A stretch of 58,057 nucleotides of DNA from Bacteroidales bacterium UBA3810 (GCA_002368645.1 DFEE01000021.1:122338-180394); one strand, 5' to 3'; counted from the first letter of the stretch, positions 43,479-51,550 are shown. The notes: generated by a model from the letters alone, not told the origin. A program made the numbers and translations.

Positions 43479-44447
43479 TCAATCACTTATCACACCTCCC
43501 CCGACAAGGAGGTCATCTTGATACATCACGGCAGATTGACCGGGTGTTACTGCCCATACGGGTTCTGCAAAATGCAATGCTCCGTCATATCTCGCTTCAG
43601 TTGCTGCACTCCGATACCTTATTTGCGCCATAACAGGACGAGCCCGATCACCACGGAAATAGCCATCTTTCAACGCCACATCATGCGTGTATAACTCATC
43701 ATGATGACCAAATGTCAGCGGGTTAATCGATTTGACATAAGCGGGATAGCCTAAAGCAACGCCTAAACCCTTCCGCTGACCGATTGTATATGGTGTGAAG
43801 TCAGGCAGATATTGGTTCAAGAACCCCTTTACATCCCCATTTGGGATAAAACATATATCTTGCGACTCGGTTTTTTGGGATAAACGTACATACCCCCGCT
43901 CTGCAGCCATTGCACGAACTTGTTCTTTGGTGTAATCACCTAAAGGAAAAAGTGTTTGCATGAGGTTCTCTTCTGTCAATTGCCATAGGAAATAGGTCTG
44001 ATCTTTTTTCGTGTCTACTGCACGACGGAGGTAATAATGCCCGTCTTGCTCAACTATTCTGGCATAATGCCCGGTCGCAATCTTTTCGCAGTGATATTCA
44101 TCTGCTACTTGAAGTAATTCACCCCATTTGATGCACTTATTGCACAATACGCATGGATTAGGTGTCCGTCCGTGTTGATATTCAGAAATGAAGTTTTCGA
44201 TTACCGATTTCCGAAATGCTTCTCGGAAGTCCACAATATGGTGCTCTATACCGAGAGACTCACATAGATGTTTAGCCTCCATGATAGAGTCAATGGTACA
44301 GCAGCCTTTTTCATTGGCAATACAGGACTCCTTCATGGAGTCAAAAGTCCGAAAGGTCACCCCCACGAGTTCATAACCCTGCTCACGAAGAAGGAGGGCT
44401 GTCATAGTGGAATCGATTCCACCGCTCATGGCGACTAAAATCTTCAT
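43479..44447 (-). CDS. mnmA: tRNA-specific 2-thiouridylase MnmA (compact)
   Basis: Thiolates U34 of tRNA Lys, Glu and Gln. 322 residues, shorter than the usual ~350-370; loss appears in loops of the C-terminal beta-barrel. PP-loop SGGIDSTMTALLL at residues 8-20, catalytic cysteine pair in PNPCVLCNKCIKWGEL and ESQDICFIPNGDV. The only tRNA in this window, tRNA-Lys, is of a type it modifies. Overlaps nadA by 4 bp. Confidence 0.93.
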   Translation of the reverse strand: MKILVAMSGGIDSTMTALLLREQGYELVGVTFRTFDSMKESCIANEKGCCTIDSIMEAKHLCESLGIEHHIVDFREAFRKSVIENFISEYQHGRTPNPCVLCNKCIKWGELLQVADEYHCEKIATGHYARIVEQDGHYYLRRAVDTKKDQTYFLWQLTEENLMQTLFPLGDYTKEQVRAMAAERGYVRLSQKTESQDICFIPNGDVKGFLNQYLPDFTPYTIGQRKGLGVALGYPAYVKSINPLTFGHHDELYTHDVALKDGYFRGDRARPVMAQIRYRSAATEARYDGALHFAEPVWAVTPGQSAVMYQDDLLVGGGVISD

Positions 44448-45373
44448 GACATTGCTAACATCTTGTGAATTGACTTAACCGCTTTTGCGGCCACTTCAGG
44501 CTCTACATGAACCTCGTTTATTTCATCTCGAAGAGTGTCTCTTAGCTTTTCCAAGGTAGCCATTCGCATATACTCGCATTCATTACACATACATCCTACA
44601 CCCTCGGTAATCTCTGGGGGTACAAGAATAAAAGTCACACCGGGACAGGCTTTCTGCATCTCATGGATAACTCCGCTTTCCGTAACAATGATATACTCAT
44701 TATTAGTATGGGTCTTAACGTATTTTAGTAACGCGGCTGTCGAGCCGACGTAATCGGATAGTTCAATCACTGCCTTCTTGCACTCCGGATGAGTAAGTAC
44801 CGGCGCATTAGGATGATCATGTTTCAAGTGTATCAAAGCTTCTACAGAGAAACGTGCATGGACATGACAAGCCCCATTCCATAATGTCATCTCTCGGCCT
44901 GTTAAGTCATTGATGTAACTACCCAAGTTCTTATCCGGTCCGAATAAGATATTTGCATCCTTAGGAAGTTGATTGATAATCTTAAGAGCATTGGAACTGG
45001 TGACAACTACATCTGTGAGCGCTTTGACTTCTGCCGAGGTGTTGACATAACTGACTACCATATAACCTGGATGTTCTTCTTTCCAGCGTCTTAAGTCTTC
45101 TGCTTGGCAACTGTCTGCTAAAGAACAACCTGCTTCAGGAGCAGGGATAAGCACTTTTCGATCAGGACATAAACATGCGGCGGTTTCTGCCATAAAGTGT
45201 ACACCGCACATCACTATGATTTTAGCCTCTGTTTTAGCCGCTTGTTGCGCTAACGCCAACGAATCTCCTATAAAGTCCGCAACATCTTGTATTTCCGGTC
45301 GTTGGTAGTAATGTGCCATAATGACCGCATTCTTATCACGGCATAACTGCCGAATTTCTTCTTGGATGGTCAT
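44444..45373 (-). CDS. nadA: Quinolinate synthase A
   Basis: [4Fe-4S] enzyme that condenses iminoaspartate with DHAP to give quinolinate for NAD synthesis. 309 residues, typical of the short class. Motifs: AHYYQRPEIQDVADFIGDSL, CGVHFMAETA with the first cluster cysteine, HPECKKAV, and GCMCNECEYMRMATLEKL with the last. nadB and nadC are not in the window. Overlaps both lpdA and mnmA by 4 bp. Confidence 0.96.
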   Translation of the reverse strand: MTIQEEIRQLCRDKNAVIMAHYYQRPEIQDVADFIGDSLALAQQAAKTEAKIIVMCGVHFMAETAACLCPDRKVLIPAPEAGCSLADSCQAEDLRRWKEEHPGYMVVSYVNTSAEVKALTDVVVTSSNALKIINQLPKDANILFGPDKNLGSYINDLTGREMTLWNGACHVHARFSVEALIHLKHDHPNAPVLTHPECKKAVIELSDYVGSTAALLKYVKTHTNNEYIIVTESGVIHEMQKACPGVTFILVPPEITEGVGCMCNECEYMRMATLEKLRDTLRDEINEVHVEPEVAAKAVKSIHKMLAMS

Positions 45374-46554
45374 AATATCTCTTTTAATATTTCTGAAACA
45401 GTTGGATGAGGGAACACTACCCTCTTTAGTTCATCAACACGCATACCCTGACTGATGGCGACGGATGCCGCTGCAATGATTTCTGAACAAGGATCGCCTA
45501 TCATAGTAACACCTTTAATCTTGCCCGACTGAGGATCTACAGCCATCTTGCATAAGCCGTTCTCACGGTCATTCTCAACCACGAATCGCCCGGCATAAGA
45601 CATCGGCAATGCTCTGATATCGCCTTCCATCACCCCGACCGTAGCAATCTCGGGATGGGTATAAACTACGGCGGGAATTGCCTCATAATTAACCTCATCA
45701 TTAATGCCCAACATGGTGTTAACAGCCGCCGAGGCCTGCCGTTCTGCTACATGTGCGAGCATAATCGTCTTGGTTACATCGCCCGCAAAATAGACATTGG
45801 CTTGCCCTTGCAATTCCTCAAAGCCTGAGATATTGGGTCTTCTTCCGACAGATATAAGAATCTTGTCGCCCTCAAAGTCTCCTTGCGTTGTATGCACAAC
45901 ATGCCCTTCTATCGCCGTCACTTTCGTGTCCGTATGAATAGCAATACCGGCTTTGATGTACTTGTCATATAGAACTTGTACCACATCTTGGTCAATGCTG
46001 CTAAGAATACGAGGCATTGCTTCTATAATCGTTACCGGAATGCCTAAGGCATGATATATAGTCGCAAACTCCATACCAATCACACCGCCCCCTACAATGA
46101 CTACACTCTTCGGCGCTTCTTCTGCGTTGAGCGCATCGGTACTGTCCCAAACAGCCGCATTGTCGGTTATTCCGGGAATTGGAGGCACAAAGTTCGACGA
46201 ACCCGTACAAATCAATAAATTCTCAAACTCGTATTCCTCATTTTGACAAAATACTTTACCGTCATGCACTTGCGCATGCCCCATTACGACATGGACATCC
46301 TTTAGACGCATCCTGATACCGGCTACTAATTTACGTACCACTCGTGTCTTGTGCTGCTGAAGTACCTTCCAGTCTGTTATTCCCGCATGCGTGTCATGAA
46401 GAAGACATTTCGTAGGAATACAGCCCACATTGAGGCATGTCCCTCCTAAACCCTGACGCTCAAAGAGCACAACGCTCTTGCCGGCCTTTGCTGCTTGCTC
46501 TGCGGCTGTATAGCCCGCAGGGCCGCCACCTATTATCGCTAAAAAATATTTCAT
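45370..46554 (-). CDS. lpdA: Dihydrolipoyl dehydrogenase (compact)
   Basis: FAD enzyme that reoxidises dihydrolipoamide, here most likely as the L protein of glycine cleavage, as gcvP is in the same operon. 394 residues from ATG 46554; the upstream in-frame ATG (46593) overlaps the promoter. Redox-active GGTCLNVGCIPTKCLL, FAD GGGPAGYTAAEQA, NAD-binding VVIVGGGVIGMEFA, and the active-site His in FPHPTVSEIL are intact, so it is complete though 60-80 residues shorter than most Lpd proteins. The ATG is only 8 nt from the -7 box, implying an almost leaderless mRNA. Confidence 0.92.
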   Translation of the reverse strand: MKYFLAIIGGGPAGYTAAEQAAKAGKSVVLFERQGLGGTCLNVGCIPTKCLLHDTHAGITDWKVLQQHKTRVVRKLVAGIRMRLKDVHVVMGHAQVHDGKVFCQNEEYEFENLLICTGSSNFVPPIPGITDNAAVWDSTDALNAEEAPKSVVIVGGGVIGMEFATIYHALGIPVTIIEAMPRILSSIDQDVVQVLYDKYIKAGIAIHTDTKVTAIEGHVVHTTQGDFEGDKILISVGRRPNISGFEELQGQANVYFAGDVTKTIMLAHVAERQASAAVNTMLGINDEVNYEAIPAVVYTHPEIATVGVMEGDIRALPMSYAGRFVVENDRENGLCKMAVDPQSGKIKGVTMIGDPCSEIIAAASVAISQGMRVDELKRVVFPHPTVSEILKEIL

Positions 46555-46562
46555 ATTTGCCG

Positions 46563-46610
46563 CAAAAATACAAAAAGATTTGCACATATGCAAAAAAAGT
46601 TGTAACTTTG
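46563..46610. promoter_or_regulatory. Overlapping divergent promoters sharing one palindrome
   Basis: Leftward (lpdA unit): TTTG at 46591-46594 and TATTTTTG at 46563-46570, complement. Rightward (lipoprotein-pepT-gcvT): TTTG at 46579-46582 and TAACTTTG at 46603-46610. Both have 20-nt spacers. The two -33 boxes are the ends of the palindrome TTTGCACATATGCAAA (46579-46594, one imperfect pair), so each lies in the other's spacer. Confidence 0.85.
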
Positions 46611-46641
46611 CACCAAATTTAGTTAAAAATCATATTAAGTA

Positions 46642-47148
46642 ATGAAAAAAGTATTTCTTATTGCAGCGGTAGCCCTGATGGGGCTGACTGCTTGCTCAAC
46701 CCTTACGGGCACAACATCTCCTTCGTCCTCAACAGCTAATGCAGCCACCGGAGCTACCACAGTGACGAATGCCACCAACAATGATGGTCAAGCAGCCGGT
46801 GCTGCCTTACGCGCACTCTACGCACAGTACAAAACGGATGGCAAGTTCGATTACACAAATCTCAATAACGCCATGAACGCCATTCAACTGGTTAAGAGTT
46901 GCCAGAACCTCAAATCCAATGCCAAGGATGGCAGTTATTGGAAGAACTTCGCCACTGGACTTATCTTAGGCTCTGATGGGCTCGTGACCGAGAAAATCAG
47001 CAATACGGTTACAGAACAACTCAATACCCTGGCTGAGAAAGTGGACTCTTCTAAGATTGAGGCTGCTTCCAATAGCGCCATTTCTGCTATTCAAACAGCC
47101 GGAGAAACGGCTTCATCTATCAGCAACATCTTGTCTCTCTTCAAATGA
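46642..47148 (+). CDS. Small lipoprotein of unknown function
   Basis: 168 residues with lipobox LTAC (Cys about residue 18), a Thr/Ser/Ala-rich low-complexity linker (about 20-50), and a helical domain with LNNAMNAIQLVKSCQNLKSN and KNFATGLILGSDGLVT. This resembles DUF-type Bacteroidales lipoproteins but I cannot name the family. It is the first gene of the unit with pepT, which it overlaps by 4 bp. Confidence 0.75.
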   Translation: MKKVFLIAAVALMGLTACSTLTGTTSPSSSTANAATGATTVTNATNNDGQAAGAALRALYAQYKTDGKFDYTNLNNAMNAIQLVKSCQNLKSNAKDGSYWKNFATGLILGSDGLVTEKISNTVTEQLNTLAEKVDSSKIEAASNSAISAIQTAGETASSISNILSLFK

Positions 47149-48293
47149 GCATTACCGACCGATTTCTGAAATATGTGTCGTTCTGTACGACCTCGGATGA
47201 TAGTACACGCATGACTCCTTCTACCCCCGGGCAGATGGAGTTTGCGCGTTTTTTGGTGGAGGAGCTAAAGCAGATTGGGCTGCAAGAGGTAACCCTTTCT
47301 GATTACGGATATGTCATGGCGACCCTTCCCGCTACGACACAGGAGGCGAAACCCGTCGTCGGCTTTATTGCCCATATGGACACATCCCCTGATGCGTCCG
47401 GCAAAAATATCCACCCCTCTATCAAAATAGCAGAAGACGGCCCCTACAAGGGACAGGAACTCATCGTAACCGATGGTACAACCTTATTGGGAGCGGATGA
47501 TAAAGCCGGTATCGCTGAAATCGTCTGCGCTATGGAATACTTTATTCAGCACCCCGAGCTCAAACACGGCAAAGTGCGCATTGCCTTTACCCCCGACGAG
47601 GAGATTGGACAAGGCGCCGACCACTTTGATGTTCAGACCTTCGGTGCGGATTTTGCCTACACGATGGATGGAGGCGAGATTGGAGAACTGCAGTATGAGA
47701 ACTTTAACGCAGCTGCCGTTACCGTTACCATTCATGGTGTCAATGTACACCCCGGCTCTGCTTATCATAAGATGATTAACTCCATGCGTATCGCCTACCA
47801 GTTCGCCGTGATGTTACCACGCTGGCAAACTCCGGAACATACGCAAGATTATGAAGGTTTTTACCACTTGACCCATATGTCCGGCACAGTAGAAGAGACT
47901 ACTCTTCACTATATTATCCGTGATCATGATGCGCATTTGTTCGAATCGAAAAAACGGGAACTTGAACATTTGGTGCATAAGGTTAACCGCGAATACGGCG
48001 AAGGAACGGCAGAAATTGCCATTCGCGACCAATACTACAATATGCGCGAAAAAATTGAGCCGGTGATGTGGATCGTTGATTTGGCACAAAAAGCTATGCG
48101 CGAGGCAGGAGTCGAGCCTAAAATCAAACCCATTCGCGGCGGTACGGACGGCGCAACCCTTAGTTATAAAGGATTGCCATGCCCCAATATCTTTGCCGGA
48201 GGTGAGAACTTCCACTCCCGATTTGAGTTCATCCCCATACCTTCTATGGAGAAAGCCACTGAAGTCATCAAGAAGATTATTACTATGCTTTAA
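47145..48293 (+). CDS. pepT: Peptidase T (tripeptidase)
   Basis: Zinc aminotripeptidase of the M20 family, cytoplasmic. 382 residues, slightly short of the usual ~405. Metal ligands in IAHMDTSPDASGKN, LLGADDKAGIAEIV, FTPDEEIGQGADHFD and AYTMDGGEIGEL; C-terminal IRGGTDGATLSYKGLPCPN and FHSRFEFIPI. Between the lipoprotein (4-bp overlap) and gcvT (16-bp gap). Confidence 0.95.
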   Translation: MSITDRFLKYVSFCTTSDDSTRMTPSTPGQMEFARFLVEELKQIGLQEVTLSDYGYVMATLPATTQEAKPVVGFIAHMDTSPDASGKNIHPSIKIAEDGPYKGQELIVTDGTTLLGADDKAGIAEIVCAMEYFIQHPELKHGKVRIAFTPDEEIGQGADHFDVQTFGADFAYTMDGGEIGELQYENFNAAAVTVTIHGVNVHPGSAYHKMINSMRIAYQFAVMLPRWQTPEHTQDYEGFYHLTHMSGTVEETTLHYIIRDHDAHLFESKKRELEHLVHKVNREYGEGTAEIAIRDQYYNMREKIEPVMWIVDLAQKAMREAGVEPKIKPIRGGTDGATLSYKGLPCPNIFAGGENFHSRFEFIPIPSMEKATEVIKKIITML

Positions 48294-48309
48294 ATTTTAA
48301 TAATTAGTT

Positions 48310-49416
48310 ATGAAAACCACTCCTTTTACAGACATTCATATTGCCTTAGGCGCTAAAATGGCAGATTTCGCAGGCTTCAACATGCCTATCCAGTATCCGA
48401 CCGGTATTCAAGAAGAGCACCGTATAGTGCGAGAAGGCGTAGGCGTCTTTGACGTTAGCCACATGGGCGAGTTTTGGGTTAAGGGCGACAACGCGCTGAA
48501 TTTCCTGCAATATATAACGACGAATGACGTCTCCAAACTTGATGCCGGCAAGGCACAATACACATGTTTCCCCAACGGAAAAGGCGGCATAGTGGATGAC
48601 CTTATTATATATAAGTATTCGACCACCAAATATCTCCTTGTTGTCAATGCCGGCAATATCGACAAAGACTGGGACTGGGTAGTGAAACAAAATGAGGAAG
48701 GCGGCTATGGCTGCAACCTCGAGAATGCATCGGCGCGTTATGGCCAATTGGCGGTACAAGGACCTAAAGCCACCGCACTTTTACAACAACTCACCGATGC
48801 TGACCTAAGCGCTATCCCCTACTACGCCTTTAGAGAATGGTCCTTTGCAGGAGTACAAGGCGTTATTCTCTCGAATACCGGTTACACCGGCGCCGGCGGA
48901 TTTGAGCTCTATTTCGATGTCAAAGATTCCATGCAGATTTGGAACGCACTCTTTGAGGTCGGAAAAGCACCTGAATTTGATTTACACCCCATCGGATTAG
49001 GTGCTCGCGACAGCTTACGTCTCGAAAAATGGTACTGCTTATACGGTCATGACATAGACGACACCACCAGTCCGTTAGAAGCCGGTTTAGGCTGGATTAC
49101 CAAGTTTGATGCCAAGGATTTTATTGATAAAGAATACCTCTTGAAGCAAAAGGCAGACGGTGTGAAGCGCAAATTGGTACATTTTGAGATGCAGGAGCGT
49201 GCCATACCCCGCAATGGTTATCCCATTTGCGATGCGGAAGGACACGAGATTGGTCATGTTACATCAGGCATCATGATTCCTACCACTAAGAAAGGTATCG
49301 GTATGGGGTATGTCTCTACGGCAGCACTTGCTGCAGATGGCAAGCCGCTCTGCCAAAAAGGCTCCGAAATCTACATCTCCATCCGTGAGAAACTTAACAA
49401 AGCGCTCGTTGTATAA
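48310..49416 (+). CDS. gcvT: Aminomethyltransferase, T protein of glycine cleavage
   Basis: Transfers the methylene of the aminomethyl-lipoyl GcvH to tetrahydrofolate, releasing ammonia. 368 residues. N-terminal AKMADFAGFNMPIQY, VFDVSHMGEFWVKG, folate-site region LSNTGYTGAGGFELYF, and LGARDSLRLEKWYCLYGHD are family hallmarks. It is on the other side of the divergent promoter from lpdA and gcvP, so the three glycine cleavage genes are driven from one regulatory point. Confidence 0.97.
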   Translation: MKTTPFTDIHIALGAKMADFAGFNMPIQYPTGIQEEHRIVREGVGVFDVSHMGEFWVKGDNALNFLQYITTNDVSKLDAGKAQYTCFPNGKGGIVDDLIIYKYSTTKYLLVVNAGNIDKDWDWVVKQNEEGGYGCNLENASARYGQLAVQGPKATALLQQLTDADLSAIPYYAFREWSFAGVQGVILSNTGYTGAGGFELYFDVKDSMQIWNALFEVGKAPEFDLHPIGLGARDSLRLEKWYCLYGHDIDDTTSPLEAGLGWITKFDAKDFIDKEYLLKQKADGVKRKLVHFEMQERAIPRNGYPICDAEGHEIGHVTSGIMIPTTKKGIGMGYVSTAALAADGKPLCQKGSEIYISIREKLNKALVV

Positions 49417-49441
49417 CCCACACGTGGAATCCTCCAAAATC

Positions 49442-49489
49442 CGGCTACTCGGAATCCCGAGAACCCGACCATCAGGTAATCAGGTAGCC
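49442..49489. repeat. Degenerate tandem array with 8-bp period after gcvT
   Basis: Six octamers in phase: CGGCTACT, CGGAATCC, CGAGAACC, CGACCATC, AGGTAATC, AGGTAGCC. On the other strand the units approximate GGnTnnCG, close to the consensus of the 12441-12504 array. It fills the short space between gcvT and the convergent XRE gene. Confidence 0.5.
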
Positions 49490-49503
49490 ACATAAAAGCT
49501 TTA

Positions 49504-49920
49504 TTAGCTCTTTAACTCTTGGAACGTCCCGTCTGAAAAGAACACAACGATTCGTTCAATACTCTTGGGAGCGACCTGCACCGGTTGCTCCTTTTTTGCA
49601 ACTATCCGGTTCTTACTATCCTCGGACACCTTCGGTTGTTCATCCTCTTTTACCTCCAGTTCAAGAGGTTTAATATCAAATAAAGCTTGCTGCGTCCCAT
49701 CCGCCGTAACATACATCGGTCCCTGATCGCGCATGAACCATTCAGCCGAGATGTGATGAAACCGCATAAGGATTTTTTTTATAACCTCATTGCTGGCATC
49801 ATTACGCCCGTTGAGGATATTACTGAGTGTGCCGTTCTGAATACCGACCGCTTCACTAAATTGCCGAGCAGACATGTGCTCCGCTTCCATAATCTTCAAG
49901 ATCTTTTCGCGATTTGTCAT
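49504..49920 (-). CDS. XRE-family helix-turn-helix regulator
   Basis: 138 residues from ATG 49920 (MTNREKILKIMEAEHMSARQ); the upstream ATG at 49956 precedes the predicted transcription start. HTH at about 15-60 (FSEAVGIQNGTLSNILNGRN, then DASNEVIKKILMRF). The rest is a charged linker and a C-terminal RIVVFFSDGTFQEL strand, a layout found in short Bacteroidetes XRE proteins. Two 22-23 bp repeats in its promoter region suggest autoregulation. Confidence 0.85.
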   Translation of the reverse strand: MTNREKILKIMEAEHMSARQFSEAVGIQNGTLSNILNGRNDASNEVIKKILMRFHHISAEWFMRDQGPMYVTADGTQQALFDIKPLELEVKEDEQPKVSEDSKNRIVAKKEQPVQVAPKSIERIVVFFSDGTFQELKS

Positions 49921-49943
49921 AGTTTTACTCTCAAAAAACGCTG

Positions 49944-50021
49944 CAAAGATATGCAAACCTTTTCACATTTGCAAATGTTTTTAAAAATATTTTTATTTTG
50001 CAGATGTTTTCACATTTTGCA
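49944..50021 (-). promoter_or_regulatory. XRE promoter with two operator-like repeats
   Basis: Minus-strand TTTG (49972-49975), 20-nt spacer, TATCTTTG (49944-49951). Direct repeats TGCA-n4/5-TTTTCACATTT-GCA lie at 49952-49973, exactly in the promoter spacer, and at 49999-50021. Placement between -7 and -33 is what one expects of an autorepressor site. Confidence 0.6.
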
Positions 50022-50467
50022 TACCTTAAATTAGAGTATAGGACAACCCATCCAATCAATCCGCACCAATACCCCTATTTTATCACTTTAAGCTAATGTT
50101 TTAGAGTATAGAAAATCAGTTAATTATAATTTCTTATCTCTAAAAATATTTGAGTTATACCCAAATGAGGTTATTTACACCATTTATATTAAAGCACCAC
50201 TTTAGATAAATTATATTACTATTGAAATATAGCACTTTACACAATTACATGACTTTATTTCTCCACTTCCATTCGCAGAGCATAGACCGGGTTTCCGTCC
50301 TGTTCACAATTGTTAGAAGTGCTGCGGCTGAGGAGGTTTCATTGCATTTGCATTTGTGAAATATTACCCCGTTTGCAGTTGTAAGTTTCACATTTCTTAG
50401 CAGCACCACCCTGTTCACATTTCTACGCAACACCCTACTCTTTTTCAGTTGTTGATTTAGATAATAA
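50022..50467. other. AT-rich decayed spacer with scattered TTCACATTT boxes
   Basis: No convincing gene. TTAGAGTATAG occurs at 50031-50041 and 50101-50111. The core TTCACA(A/T)TT of the XRE operators recurs at 50303, 50387 and 50414, the last two extending to TTCACATTTCT followed by GCA and ACC. Minus-strand frames here (e.g. 50245-50487) are Arg/Asn-rich and repeat-derived, and frames carrying CEQGGAAKKCETYNC and CEQDGNPVYALRMEVEK are broken by stops, so this looks like gene debris. Confidence 0.45.
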
Positions 50468-50491
50468 AAAGAGCCACGCTTTCGCATGACT
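50468..50491 (-). terminator. Terminator-like hairpin downstream of the HNH remnant
   Basis: AAGAGCCACGC and GCATGACTCTT pair 9 of 11 positions around TTTC. On the minus strand TTTTTATTATC follows. It is 28 bp past the HNH stop codon. Confidence 0.6.
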
Positions 50492-50518
50492 CTTATAAAT
50501 AAAACTATATATCAAAAT

Positions 50519-50716
50519 TTACTTGCTGCTTTTCCGTCTGTTACAATCCCGGCAAAGCATCTGGCAGTTACTTGCAATCGTTCGTCCGCCAGTTGTTTTG
50601 TGCCCTCTATCAACCCGCACGCAATAAGAAAATGTGAGTTTCTTATCGCGTACCAAGGCAACCCTACAAGGAGACCTTTTCAACCCTAAGAAACACATAC
50701 ACTGAGTGTGAAGCAT
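50519..50716 (-). pseudogene. HNH endonuclease-like fragment
   Basis: 65 codons. The C-terminal half YCVRVDRGHKTTGG, then RTIASNCQMLCRDCNRRKSS, follows the HNH pattern V-D-H-I..(S/T)-x-GG..(x)N-x-Q-x-LC-x-x-CN-x-x-K, but the first conserved His is replaced (VDRG) and the first CxxC is missing. A stop codon (TAG) directly precedes the ATG and no promoter is visible, so this is probably a 3' remnant. Followed by a terminator-like hairpin. Confidence 0.55.
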
Positions 50717-50847
50717 CTAATATCGGGTTGAAAGGCATCCTATATACGGAAACCTTTACTATTTATTTGCTGTTTATTTCCTTAAAGATTGACGGGCTTT
50801 TCGGTAAACGCGAAATAATAGTAATGCTTATTATTTTAATATGTTAT

Positions 50848-51042
50848 TTATAGCGCAACGCTTTGCGCCATGTATGTCTTGCTTATGTTGCCACTGTTTT
50901 GACGGTAGGTGTCGGCACAACCACTCATCTCCGAGCGTCGTGCTGCGATGATTTCATGTACTTGATAACTATTGTCCCAAAGGTCAATTGGCTGCAATAT
51001 GGAGATTAGCAAGCAATTCGGCAATGTTATCCTCCGGTGCAA
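50848..51042 (-). CDS. Short ORF of unknown function, partly overlapping the next
   Basis: 64 codons; the part outside the overlap reads LWDNSYQVHEIIAARRSEMS and so on to TYMAQSVAL. It looks protein-like, and its 3' end carries a hairpin GCGCAA-CGCT-TTGCGC (50853-50868) followed by TATAAATAA on this strand. Could be the frameshifted C-terminal part of the 50984-51193 gene or a separate small gene. No family recognised. Confidence 0.35.
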   Translation of the reverse strand: MHRRITLPNCLLISILQPIDLWDNSYQVHEIIAARRSEMSGCADTYRQNSGNISKTYMAQSVAL

Positions 51043-51193
51043 TCACCCACGTCTTCAGACCATAATGAGGAATAAACCACTGTAGTTGCACAATACAATG
51101 TTTTTCGTTAGCATATCGGTGTGCTTCCCACACTTCATTTTCATTGGGATGACGTTCTTCGTTCAAGCGAAGAGTTCTTACTTCTTGTAACAT
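50984..51193 (-). CDS. Small protein of unknown function
   Basis: 69 residues (MLQEVRTLRLNEERHPNENE, then VWEAHRYANEKHCIVQLQWF, ending LANLHIAAN). No signal peptide or transmembrane segment. It is supported by a well-formed promoter (51319-51350) divergent from the next gene, with a leader of about 120 nt. I do not recognise the family. The overlap with a second ORF at its 3' end raises the possibility of a frameshift. Confidence 0.55.
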   Translation of the reverse strand: MLQEVRTLRLNEERHPNENEVWEAHRYANEKHCIVQLQWFIPHYGLKTWVIAPEDNIAELLANLHIAAN

Positions 51194-51318
51194 GGCAGTT
51201 AGATTTTATACTGTTTTATAATTTCAGCTACGTTATTTTGCAATGTCTGATGTGCTGTTTTGCAATTTCAGCTATCGTATTTTCGCTTTTCCTCGCGTGC
51301 TCTTATCATTTTCCGCTG

Positions 51319-51408
51319 CAAAGGTAGGTATTTTTTGCGAGATATGCAAATAAAAGTACATTTTTTCTTCAATTCGTTTGCATATCTCAAGAAAATGTTG
51401 TATCTTTG
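51319..51408. promoter_or_regulatory. Divergent promoters between two small genes
   Basis: Leftward: TTTG (51347-51350) and TACCTTTG (51319-51326), complement, 20-nt spacer. Rightward: TTTG (51377-51380) and TATCTTTG (51401-51408), 20-nt spacer. Both -33 boxes are extended to TTTGCATATCTC, identical over 12 nt. Confidence 0.8.
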
Positions 51409-51451
51409 CATCGTTTTTATGCTATCAATTACCTTAAAGCTACGCTATCAA

Positions 51452-51550
51452 CACGGCAAAAGCACGGCAAAAGCACGGTAAAAGGACGGCAAAAGCAGAA
51501 TACATCGCCGATACATCACCTACCTATCGACAAACTATCGATACAATATA
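51452..51550 (+). repeat. 11-bp tandem array in the leader of the 51599 gene
   Basis: Units CACGGCAAAAG, CACGGCAAAAG, CACGGTAAAAG, GACGGCAAAAG (51452-51495) are followed without loss of phase by CAGAATACATC, GCCGATACATC, ACCTACCTATC, GACAAACTATC, GATACAATATA (51496-51550). Neighbouring pairs share their last 5-7 bases. The array makes up most of the 185-nt untranslated leader. Confidence 0.75.

Noticed and set aside
46555..46641. Glycine riboswitch upstream of the glycine cleavage genes
   Set aside because: Leaders on both sides are shorter than 35 nt, too short for the aptamer.
50245..50487. 80-codon minus-strand frame
   Set aside because: Arg/Asn-rich, begins inside a terminator hairpin and covers the TTCACATTT repeats; probably not a gene.
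51452..51550. CRISPR array
   Set aside because: Units are 11 bp with no spacers, and no cas gene is nearby.
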